Assembly (NCBI GenBank): GCA_014380505.1
Contig: JACMJT010000636.1
Span: 1 to 5,001 of the forward strand
Source of the DNA: Hyphomicrobiales bacterium
GTDB lineage: Bacteria > Pseudomonadota > Alphaproteobacteria > Rhizobiales > Aestuariivirgaceae
Length of the DNA stretch: 5,001 nucleotides
Direction of reading: 5' to 3'
In this document: positions 1 to 5,001 of the stretch, one piece after another
How positions within the stretch are numbered: position 1 is the stretch's first letter
Layout: each line of letters opens with the position of its first letter
Program-made: the position numbers and the translations under genes
Notes under the pieces: generated by a model
Told to the model about the DNA's origin: nothing
Databases searched by the model: none
What the model saw: only the letters and a program-made list of their open reading frames with translations

Positions 1-362
1 AGCGGATTGATGAAATAGCCGAGACTTGATTCCAGCGTGCGGCCCTCCTCGATGGACCATACATAGAAACCCCAGTTGAACACCGCGAGCCCGGACGTCA
101 ATGCGAGTATGGCCAGGATGCGGGGATTGGCGGCGGCCCTCAGGACATCGCCGAACTGCCTGAAATACCAAACGATGAGAAGCGCAATCGGCAGCGCCCA
201 CAGCGCCCGGTGAACCGATATCTCCAAGGGCGAGATATGACGGAGCAAGCCGAAATAGACCGCCATGCCGCCCCACACGATGTGAGCGGCGACGGCCAGG
301 GCTACGCCCTTTTCAGCCTCGCTCATGGCGCGAGGTTGCAACGATTGTTCGGCACTGGACAT
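1..362 (-). CDS. rarD: RarD-type EamA/DMT permease, N-terminal part (cut by window edge)
   Basis: This is the first 120 codons of an inner-membrane permease of the drug/metabolite transporter superfamily, RarD branch; the rest lies left of the window. Seen on translation: a short polar N-terminus, then EKGVALAVAAHIVWGGMAVYF (first membrane helix, about residues 17-37), the RarD-like LRHISPLEISVHRALW (40-55), a second helix (about 53-67), and a third ending in FNWGFYVWSIEEGRTLESSLGYFINP (95-120), where the NWG..W and LE.SLGYFINP patterns are typical of RarD. The family is about 300 residues with ten helices; the E. coli name comes from a proposed chloramphenicol-resistance link, but the true substrate is unknown. 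The ATG at 362 is the first after an in-frame stop at 372-374. A second in-frame ATG at 326 (MSEAEKG) matches the usual family start at least as well, and neither has a clear Shine-Dalgarno sequence. The gene lies 73 bp downstream of cimA on the same strand. Confidence 0.9.
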   Translation of the reverse strand, partial: MSSAEQSLQPRAMSEAEKGVALAVAAHIVWGGMAVYFGLLRHISPLEISVHRALWALPIALLIVWYFRQFGDVLRAAANPRILAILALTSGLAVFNWGFYVWSIEEGRTLESSLGYFINP

Positions 363-363
363 G

Positions 364-430
364 GGAGGCGATTACCCGCCCTCGCCAACTTCCACAAACG
401 GCACCTCGTCATGTCTCGCATGACGCCTCC
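364..430. repeat. Nested inverted repeats in the cimA-rarD gap
   Basis: The gap between the cimA stop (436-438) and the first rarD ATG (360-362) holds two perfect 7-bp inverted repeats. The inner one is CGTCATG (407-413) and CATGACG (419-425) with a 5-nt loop, beginning about 10 nt after the cimA stop in the direction of transcription. The outer one is GGAGGCG (364-370) and CGCCTCC (424-430), which encloses and slightly overlaps the inner one, so the two pairings partly compete. No T-run follows the hairpin in the minus-strand reading, so it does not look like a standard intrinsic terminator. It may protect the 3' end of the cimA message or affect rarD translation; that role is inference. Confidence 0.5.
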
Positions 431-435
431 GCATG

Positions 436-2019
436 TCAATTCGCGGCAACACCCTCGCGCACCAGCTTGTAGATGATCGAATCCGACAGCGCTTGAAACG
501 ACGCCTCGACGATATTGGGCGAAACGCCCACGGTGAACCAGCGGTCGCCCTTGCCATCGCGGCTCTCGATCAGCACGCGGGTGGTGGCTCCGGTGCCGCC
601 GTTGAGGATGCGGACCTTGAAGTCCACAAGTTCCATGTCGTCGATGTGCCGTTGATACTTGCCAAGGTCCTTGCGTAGCGCCACGTCGAGCGCGTTCACC
701 GGGCCGTTGCCCTCGCCCGCGTTCAAATAGGTCTCGCCGTCGATCCTGACCTTCACCACCGCTTCGGAGATCATCGCCTTGTCGCGCTCCTCGACGATCA
801 CGCGGAACGACAGCACATCGAAATAATGCGGCACCGTGCCGAGTGTCCGGCGGGCCAGCAGTTCGAATGAGGCGTCTGCCCCGTCATAGGCATAGCCCTG
901 GGCCTCACGCTCCTTCACATCGCGGAGCAGCGCATCGAGGCGCGTGTCGTCCTTGGCGACAGTCATGCCAATGCGCTGCAGCTCCGCCACCAGGTTGGAT
1001 TTTCCCGCCTGGTCGGAGACCAGCATGCGGCGGCGGTTGCCCACGGTTTCCGGCGGCACATGCTCGTAGGTCTCGGGCTCCTTGACGATAGCCGAAGCAT
1101 GAATGCCCGCCTTGGTGGCAAAGGCGCTCTTGCCGACATAGGGCGCCTGAGCATTGGGCGCGCGGTTCAGCAGTTCATCAAAGCTGCGGGAAACATGTGC
1201 AAGGTTGCGCAGCCTTTCCTCATTCACCCCCGTCTCGAAACGGTCGCGATAGTTCTTCTTGAGAACCAGCGTCGGGATGATCGAGACGAGATTGGCATTG
1301 CCGCAGCGCTCGCCGATGCCGTTGAGGGTGCCCTGAATGTGGCGGGCGCCGGCATCGACCGCTGCGAGCGAGTTGGCAACGGCCTGCTCGGTATCGTTAT
1401 GGGCGTGAATGCCCAAGCGGGAGCCGGGAACGGATTTCGTCACGGTCCGCACAATCTCGAAAATCTCCGAAGGCAGCGTACCACCATTGGTATCGCACAG
1501 CACGGTCCAGCGCGCCCCCGCCTCATGGGCGGCCACGGCGCAGGAGAGCGCATAGGCGGGGTTGGCCTTATAGCCGTCGAAGAAATGCTCGCAATCGACG
1601 AGGACTTCCTTGCCCATGGCCTTCGCCGCCTCGACCGATTTCCGGATCGAGTCTAAATTCTCTTCGTTGGTGCAGCCGAGCGCAACGCGAACATGATAGT
1701 CCCACGACTTGGCGACAAAGCAGATGGCCTTGGCTTTCGCCTGGAGAAGTTGTTGCAGCCCCGCATCGTTCGACACCGAGCGCCCCGGCCGCTTGGTCAT
1801 GCCAAAGGCGGTGAACGTAGCGCGGGTGGCGCGGTCCTCTGCAAACAGTTGAGTATCGGTCGGATTACCGCCGGGATAGCCACCTTCGATGTAATCGAGC
1901 CCCAGCTCGTCGAGCATGTCAATAACCACAAGCTTGTCGTCGAGCGAGAAATCCACCCCCGGCGTCTGCTGCCCATCGCGCAGCGTGGTATCGAACAGAT
2001 AAAGGCGTTCGCGGGTCAT
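436..2019 (-). CDS. cimA: Citramalate synthase-type enzyme (DRE-TIM metallolyase, LeuA-like)
   Basis: A 527-residue cytosolic enzyme of the isopropylmalate/homocitrate/citramalate synthase family. It is expected to condense pyruvate with acetyl-CoA to (R)-citramalate, the entry to threonine-independent isoleucine synthesis. Seen: the N-terminal TIM-barrel signature DTTLRDGQQTPG (residues 10-21, with Arg14 and Asp15 as the expected catalytic and metal residues), LCDTNGG (174-180), the metal-binding HAHNDTE (205-211; His205 and His207), and the family signature QGTLNGIGERCGNANL (229-244). After a linker, about residues 380-527 form the LeuA-type C-terminal regulatory/dimer domain, ending in a stretch with VDFKVRILNGGTGATTRV. 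Length and the YIEGGYPGGNPTD segment (43-55) fit the long CimA subgroup rather than classical LeuA. The ATG at 2019 is the only close start, because an in-frame stop lies at 2026-2028. The leader has only a weak purine-rich site (AGAAAG) next to a palindromic repeat. It follows cysS by 73 bp. Exact substrate and feedback inhibitor cannot be proved by reading; a related alpha-keto acid is the main alternative. Confidence 0.92.
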   Translation of the reverse strand: MTRERLYLFDTTLRDGQQTPGVDFSLDDKLVVIDMLDELGLDYIEGGYPGGNPTDTQLFAEDRATRATFTAFGMTKRPGRSVSNDAGLQQLLQAKAKAICFVAKSWDYHVRVALGCTNEENLDSIRKSVEAAKAMGKEVLVDCEHFFDGYKANPAYALSCAVAAHEAGARWTVLCDTNGGTLPSEIFEIVRTVTKSVPGSRLGIHAHNDTEQAVANSLAAVDAGARHIQGTLNGIGERCGNANLVSIIPTLVLKKNYRDRFETGVNEERLRNLAHVSRSFDELLNRAPNAQAPYVGKSAFATKAGIHASAIVKEPETYEHVPPETVGNRRRMLVSDQAGKSNLVAELQRIGMTVAKDDTRLDALLRDVKEREAQGYAYDGADASFELLARRTLGTVPHYFDVLSFRVIVEERDKAMISEAVVKVRIDGETYLNAGEGNGPVNALDVALRKDLGKYQRHIDDMELVDFKVRILNGGTGATTRVLIESRDGKGDRWFTVGVSPNIVEASFQALSDSIIYKLVREGVAAN

Positions 2020-2035
2020 GATTTTTTACTTTCTG

Positions 2036-2083
2036 CCTTCTCCCCTTGCGGGAGAAGGTGGCGCGAAGCGCCGGATGAGGGGG
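2036..2083. repeat. Dispersed palindromic intergenic element (rhizobial RIME/REP-like)
   Basis: The cysS-cimA gap is almost filled by a compact palindromic element. Seen: a perfect 9-bp stem, CCTTCTCCC (2036-2044) with GGGAGAAGG (2050-2058) around a 5-nt loop, then a 5-bp stem, GGCGC (2060-2064) with GCGCC (2068-2072) around GAA, then CGGATGAGGGGG (2072-2083). The 'CTTCTCCCCTTGCGGGAGAAGG...CGGATGAGGGG' layout is one I recognise from many intergenic repeats in rhizobia and related alphaproteobacteria. It sits 10 bp past the cysS stop and just upstream of the weak cimA ribosome-binding site, so in the transcript both hairpins fall in the cimA leader. It carries no T-run on the minus strand and is not a standard terminator. 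The exact borders are uncertain. Confidence 0.75.
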
Positions 2084-2092
2084 CCTTCGCAG

Positions 2093-3532
2093 TCATCGCT
2101 TGACCTCCCAACTCGTCGTGCCGTCCTTGTTGTCCTTGATGGCAATGCCCATGGCCGCCAGTTCATCGCGGATGCGGTCGCCCTCCGCCCAGTTCTTTGC
2201 CTTGCGAGCTGTGATGCGGGCGACGATCAGGTCATCGACTTCCCCCGTTTCGATATTTCTCGCACTCCTGATCGTATCCCTTTCAGCCTTTGCAAACCTG
2301 AATGGGTCCAGACCTAGGAAAGCACAATCACGCAGTAGAGCGATCACGGGTTCAGGCTCAATCCCACCGCGCTGGTCAGCTTCTCTCACCAGGCCAAACA
2401 AATGAGTAAGCACCGCTGATGATGTATTCAAATCATCTTCAAGAAATCCTAACAGATGTTTGCTCGGAGGTCGGTTTAGGACTGCCGGTAGCTGATTAAG
2501 CGATTCTATATTGTCTGGCCCGAACACCTTTTGACCCAGCAAGTGAAATGTATGAAGGTTAGCCCCGGCGACGGCCAATTTTTCTGCGGTCCAATCTAAT
2601 GGTTGTCGATAGTGGGACATTAGAGTCGCCAAGCGAATTGCGTCTCCAGTCCACGGCAATGCTCCAAATTTTGTTGTGTTCAACAACTCATTGATCGTCA
2701 CGAAATTTCCCAAGCTCTTGGACATCTTCTGCCCTTCCACCTGCAGGAAGCCGTTGTGCATCCAGATATTGGCCATCACATCGTGGCCGAAGGCGCAGCG
2801 GGTCTGGGCTACCTCATTCTCGTGGTGGGGAAAGACAAGATCGATGCCGCCGCCGTGGATATCGAATTTTTCGCCGAGATGTTTCCAGCTCATCGCCGAG
2901 CATTCGATGTGCCAGCCGGGACGGCCGCGGCCCCACGGGCTGTCCCAGCCGGGTGTCTCTGCGTCCGAGGGTTTCCACAGCACGAAATCCATGTCGCCGC
3001 GCTTGTAGGGGGCGACATCAACGCGGGCGCCGGCGATCATTTCGTCGAGCGGGCGGCGCGACAGCCGGCCATAGTCCTCCATCGAGGGCACATCGAACAG
3101 CACATGGCCGTCGGCTGCGTATGCGTGGCCCTTGGCGATCAGCTTTTCGATGATCACGATCATCTCGGCGATGTGCCCGGTGGCTCGGGGTTCCACCGTG
3201 GGCGGAAGAACGCCAAGTGCCGCGATGTCATCATGGAACTGCTTCGTGGTGCGCTCCGTCAGATCGCCAATGGGAACGCCCTCTTCCCTTGCCCGCGCGT
3301 TGATCTTGTCGTCGACGTCGGTGATGTTGCGCACATAGGTTACGTGGTCCGCTCCATAGTGATGGCGGAGCAGCCGGAACAGCACGTCGAACACGATGAC
3401 GGGGCGCGCGTTGCCGATATGGGCATAGTCGTAGACCGTGGGCCCGCACACGTACATGCGCACGTTCGCGGGGTCGAGGGGCCTGAACGGCTCCTTTTTC
3501 CGGGTCAATGTATTGTAAAGCATCAAAGACAT
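2093..3532 (-). CDS. cysS: Cysteinyl-tRNA synthetase
   Basis: A complete 479-residue class I aminoacyl-tRNA synthetase that charges tRNA-Cys with cysteine in the cytosol; essential in most bacteria. Seen in order: [11 protein letters not shown] (6-16), the first zinc ligand and HIGH-type motif [16 protein letters not shown] (29-44; Cys29, H38-I39-G40-N41), [13 protein letters not shown] (68-80), WHIECSAM (207-214; Cys211), the zinc-binding FPHHENE (234-240; His236 and Glu240), the KMSKS loop (269-273), then the helical and anticodon-recognition region and a C-terminus of [25 protein letters not shown] type. All four expected zinc ligands (Cys29, Cys211, His236, Glu240) are present. E. coli CysS is 461 residues, so the length is normal. 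The ATG at 3532 has a weak GAGAGA site upstream; a second ATG at residue 4 (3523) is possible. From about residue 276 to 431 the DNA is much richer in AT and in rare codons than the rest of the gene, although the frame is intact. Confidence 0.97.
   Translation of the reverse strand: MSLMLYNTLTRKKEPFRPLDPANVRMYVCGPTVYDYAHIGNARPVIVFDVLFRLLRHHYGADHVTYVRNITDVDDKINARAREEGVPIGDLTERTTKQFHDDIAALGVLPPTVEPRATGHIAEMIVIIEKLIAKGHAYAADGHVLFDVPSMEDYGRLSRRPLDEMIAGARVDVAPYKRGDMDFVLWKPSDAETPGWDSPWGRGRPGWHIECSAMSWKHLGEKFDIHGGGIDLVFPHHENEVAQTRCAFGHDVMANIWMHNGFLQVEGQKMSKSLGNFVTINELLNTTKFGALPWTGDAIRLATLMSHYRQPLDWTAEKLAVAGANLHTFHLLGQKVFGPDNIESLNQLPAVLNRPPSKHLLGFLEDDLNTSSAVLTHLFGLVREADQRGGIEPEPVIALLRDCAFLGLDPFRFAKAERDTIRSARNIETGEVDDLIVARITARKAKNWAEGDRIRDELAAMGIAIKDNKDGTTSWEVKR
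2221..2760 (-). other. Low-GC, atypical-codon segment inside cysS
   Basis: Hand counts give 267 G+C in the 540 bases of 2221-2760 (about 49%), with a low of 21 in 60 at 2401-2460 (35%). The 3' flank 2101-2220 is about 62%, and 2881-3000 is about 67%; 2761-2880 is intermediate at about 57%. Within the segment the cysS reading frame uses TTA, CTA, ATA, AGA and AGG codons repeatedly, which look uncommon in the neighbouring genes. The segment starts just after the KMSKS loop (residue 273) and ends before the conserved C-terminal RDELAAMGI region, so it covers the helical and tRNA-anticodon domains. A recombined tract from a lower-GC donor, or relaxed codon selection, are both possible. Confidence 0.6.
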
Positions 3533-3775
3533 GCGTTCTCTCAGGGCTACCGGCCCGGGGATCGCTTTATCTGAATTTAGTCAAGCGGCGCCCGGCCAGC
3601 GGTTCTCGGCTAGCTGATAATAATGCCGCAAGTCTTAACGGCATGGTGGGGCGCGGTTTTCATCGGATGGGCAAAATGATGGAAAGCCCCGGTTCCGTCA
3701 AGTACGCCGCCAAAACAGGGTTGCCATGCCGTTTCCAGCCTACCGGCGTTTGACGGTTTCTCCTAACCATGAACG
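3533..3775. promoter_or_regulatory. Divergent intergenic region between cysS and the EamA permease gene
   Basis: This 243-bp region must hold the promoters for the two outward-facing genes, since nothing else lies between them. I cannot place either promoter with confidence. On the minus strand there are two -35-like hexamers, TTGACT (3584-3579) and TTGACG (3701-3696). The second has only a weak CATTTT at 17-bp spacing as a -10 candidate, and the first has none. The plus-strand gene start lacks a clear Shine-Dalgarno sequence. A 10-bp inverted repeat lies inside (annotated separately). Short open frames here show no recognisable protein. Confidence 0.45.
3637..3733. repeat. 10-bp inverted repeat, possible operator pair
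   Basis: AACGGCATGG (3637-3646) and CCATGCCGTT (3724-3733) are perfect reverse complements separated by 77 bp. A partial further copy of the arm, TGCCG, lies at 3624-3628 close to the first arm and makes a small TGCCG...CGGCA dyad with it (3624-3643). Placement between two divergent genes would suit paired regulator sites or a looping operator, but no regulator gene is nearby and this is inference. Confidence 0.4.
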
Positions 3776-4678
3776 ATGACCGTAGCCGAGCAACAGCAAC
3801 ACCGTTTTGGCCTGGCGCTCGTTGCCATGGCCGCCATTGCCTGGTCCACGTCCGGGCTGTTCGTCCGGCTTATCACCGCCGACTTGATGACCATGCTGTT
3901 CTGGCGCGGCATCTTCTCGGGCGGCGCCATGATGCTGCTGTTCTTCTTTATCGAAAGGGCCAAGGCCTGGGCAATCCTGGGCGGGCTCAAGTGGCCGGCG
4001 CTGGCGGTCGCGGTATTGTCGGCGCTTGGAATGATCACCGGCATCGGAGCCTTGCGCTACACCAGTATCGCCGATGCCATGGTCATCTATGCCACCGTGC
4101 CGTTCGTCACGGCGGGCATAGCCTATGTGTTTATCGGCGAGAAGCCGGCCCGCTCCACAATGGTGGCAAGTGTCGTTGCCCTGGCTGGCGTGGCGATCAT
4201 GATGTGGGGCAGTGCCTGGGGCGGCAGCCTGTTCGGCAAGGCGCTTGCCCTGACGATGGCGTTTTGCATGGCGGGTTTTACCACCATCATGCGGCGCCAC
4301 CGGGACGTGGCGATGCTTCCCGCCATCGGCATTTCCGCCTGGCTCTGCTCGCTGTTCTGCTGGTTCTTTGCGGAGCCCCTCGGAGTATCGGCAAGAGATC
4401 TCGGACTTCTCGCCCTGTTCGGGGTTGTCCAGAATGCAGCGGGGCTTGCTCTTTACACTTTCGCCTCGCGCCGGATTCCCGCCGCCGAAGCTACCCTCAT
4501 TGCCGCCATGGAAGTCCCCTTGGCGCCCCTCTGGGTTTGGCTTTTCCTCGGCGAAGCATCGCCCCCGCAAACCCTTTTGGGCGGTGCTGTGGTTCTCACG
4601 GCCCTCTTTGGCCACATCCTAGTGCAATTCCGCAGCAGCACTCAGAGCGATGCGCAGCCGTTCCGGGCAGCGCCGTAA
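3776..4678 (+). CDS. EamA-family (DMT superfamily) transporter
   Basis: A complete 300-residue inner-membrane permease of the drug/metabolite transporter superfamily. Seen: about ten hydrophobic helices (roughly residues 11-31, 36-58, 69-92, 98-120, 127-146, 153-171, 180-199, 208-230, 238-260, 266-284) arranged as two EamA repeats. Each repeat ends its fourth helix in the expected pattern: YTSIADAMVIYATVPF...FIGEKP (95-124) in the first and RIPAAEATLIAAMEVPLAPL...LFLGE (233-260) in the second. The N-terminal AWSTSGLFVRL (22-32) is also typical. The start at 3776 is the first possible one, because TGA at 3770-3772 closes the frame; there is no good Shine-Dalgarno site, and an out-of-frame ATG lies 7 bp upstream at 3769. 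Members export amino acids, purines, drugs or other metabolites; the substrate cannot be read here. It is divergent from cysS and convergent, with a 3-bp gap, with the GST gene. Confidence 0.93.
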   Translation: MTVAEQQQHRFGLALVAMAAIAWSTSGLFVRLITADLMTMLFWRGIFSGGAMMLLFFFIERAKAWAILGGLKWPALAVAVLSALGMITGIGALRYTSIADAMVIYATVPFVTAGIAYVFIGEKPARSTMVASVVALAGVAIMMWGSAWGGSLFGKALALTMAFCMAGFTTIMRRHRDVAMLPAIGISAWLCSLFCWFFAEPLGVSARDLGLLALFGVVQNAAGLALYTFASRRIPAAEATLIAAMEVPLAPLWVWLFLGEASPPQTLLGGAVVLTALFGHILVQFRSSTQSDAQPFRAAP

Positions 4679-4681
4679 CGA

Positions 4682-5001
4682 TCACGCGGTGACGGTCGCC
4701 GCCGATTGGCCGAACAGTATTTTCCGTTCCTCGTCGGTCATGGGTTTCGAATAGGACGCCGCCACGCCCTCGTAGGCCCGGATGGTGGCGGGCCGCGCAG
4801 CGACCCTGTCAAACCAGCGCTTGAGATGCGGAAAATCCGCGATCTTCTGCATATGGCGCTCGTGGGGCACGATCCAGGGATATGAGGCCATGTCGGCAAT
4901 CGAGTATTCGCCGGCGATGAAGTCGCGGCCCGCCAGCCGTTTGTTGAGCACGCCATAGAGGCGGCCTGTCTCGTTGATGTAGCGGTCCATGGCATAGGGA
5001 A
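4682..5001 (-). CDS. Glutathione S-transferase, C-terminal part (cut by window edge)
   Basis: About 105 C-terminal residues of a cytosolic glutathione S-transferase whose N-terminal thioredoxin-fold, glutathione-binding half lies right of the window. Seen: PYAMDRYINETGRLYGVLNK running into the GST C-terminal helical domain, then FIAGEYSIADMASYPWI, where S-I-A-D is the S/T-x-x-D N-capping box conserved in GST folding, then FPHLKRWFDRVAARPATIRAY, the usual GST closing helix, and a tail with MTDEERKILFGQ. The NET-RLYGVL and ILFGQ patterns resemble YfcG/YghU-type GSTs, which act as glutathione-dependent disulfide-bond oxidoreductases rather than classical detoxifying enzymes; the catalytic residues are not visible, so this subgroup call is inference. 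The frame stays open to the edge, so internal ATGs such as 4990 are not the start. The stop at 4682-4684 faces the EamA permease stop across 3 bp. Confidence 0.93.
   Translation of the reverse strand, partial: PYAMDRYINETGRLYGVLNKRLAGRDFIAGEYSIADMASYPWIVPHERHMQKIADFPHLKRWFDRVAARPATIRAYEGVAASYSKPMTDEERKILFGQSAATVTA

Noticed and set aside
407..425. 7-bp hairpin after cimA as an intrinsic terminator
   Set aside because: No U-tract follows the stem in the transcript, and the stem is short.
1060..1656. 198-codon plus-strand open frame inside cimA
   Set aside because: It is antisense to the conserved barrel domain of cimA and has no recognisable family features.
2020..2058. Hairpin and T-run near 2022-2027 as a terminator of cysS
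   Set aside because: The T-run is on the plus strand, so the minus-strand transcript would carry A residues there. The stem is better explained by the dispersed repeat.
2756..3574. 272-codon plus-strand open frame over cysS
   Set aside because: It is antisense to the catalytic domain of cysS, rich in Val, His and Asp, and lacks any known motif.
3562..3584. TTGACT on the minus strand as a cysS -35 box
   Set aside because: No acceptable -10 hexamer lies 15-19 bp downstream, where the sequence is GC-rich.
3613..3663. Minus-strand 17-codon frame upstream of cysS, considered as a leader peptide
   Set aside because: It has one Cys codon only, no Shine-Dalgarno sequence and no attenuator-like hairpin with a T-run after it.
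3508..3753. 81-codon open frame reaching across the cysS upstream region
   Set aside because: It starts inside cysS on the other strand and matches nothing I recognise. It has no ribosome-binding site and would overlap the promoter region.
3740..4615. Long antisense open frame (291 codons) across the EamA permease gene
   Set aside because: The translation is rich in Gly, His, Arg, Glu and Gln with no recognisable domain. The opposite strand encodes a clear ten-helix permease, so this is a shadow of codon bias.
3769..4692. Plus-strand open frame of 307 codons starting 7 bp before the permease start
   Set aside because: It is another frame of the same DNA and gives a His/Arg/Gly-rich product without membrane helices or known motifs. 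The frame from 3776 has the EamA repeats.
1..5001. A new defence, mobile or CRISPR-like system
   Set aside because: All long coding frames belong to familiar housekeeping, metabolic or transport families. I found no direct-repeat array, transposase, integrase, phage gene or tRNA.

Overview
The window looks like ordinary chromosomal DNA of a GC-rich alphaproteobacterium, most likely of the order Hyphomicrobiales (rhizobia, Devosia and relatives). The reasons are the protein flavour of CysS and the citramalate synthase-type enzyme, GC of about 60% or more in most genes, and a dispersed palindromic intergenic element of a type common in rhizobial genomes. I cannot fix the genus from sequence alone.

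Layout: positions 1-3532 carry three genes on the minus strand, transcribed in the order cysS (cysteinyl-tRNA synthetase, 3532-2093), a citramalate synthase-type enzyme (cimA, 2019-436) and the N-terminal part of a RarD-type drug/metabolite transporter (from 362, running off the left edge). The two gaps are 73 bp each. Each holds a hairpin-forming repeat rather than an obvious strong promoter or terminator, so the three genes could form one transcription unit, but this is not shown. A 243-bp divergent region (3533-3775) separates cysS from a plus-strand EamA-family transporter (3776-4678). That gene meets, tail to tail and with only 3 bp between stop codons, the C-terminal part of a minus-strand glutathione S-transferase (stop at 4682, running off the right edge).

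How the genes fit together: cysS is core translation. CimA is expected to make (R)-citramalate from pyruvate and acetyl-CoA, feeding isoleucine synthesis without threonine. The two DMT-superfamily permeases are inner-membrane carriers of unknown substrate. The GST is probably a YfcG/YghU-like thiol or disulfide enzyme. No pathway visibly links all five.

I see no mobile element, CRISPR array, phage gene, tRNA/rRNA, toxin-antitoxin pair or new defence system. The signals most worth a second look are a sharp GC and codon-usage change inside the 3' half of cysS, the palindromic element in the cimA leader, nested inverted repeats just before rarD, and a 10-bp inverted repeat in the divergent promoter region.
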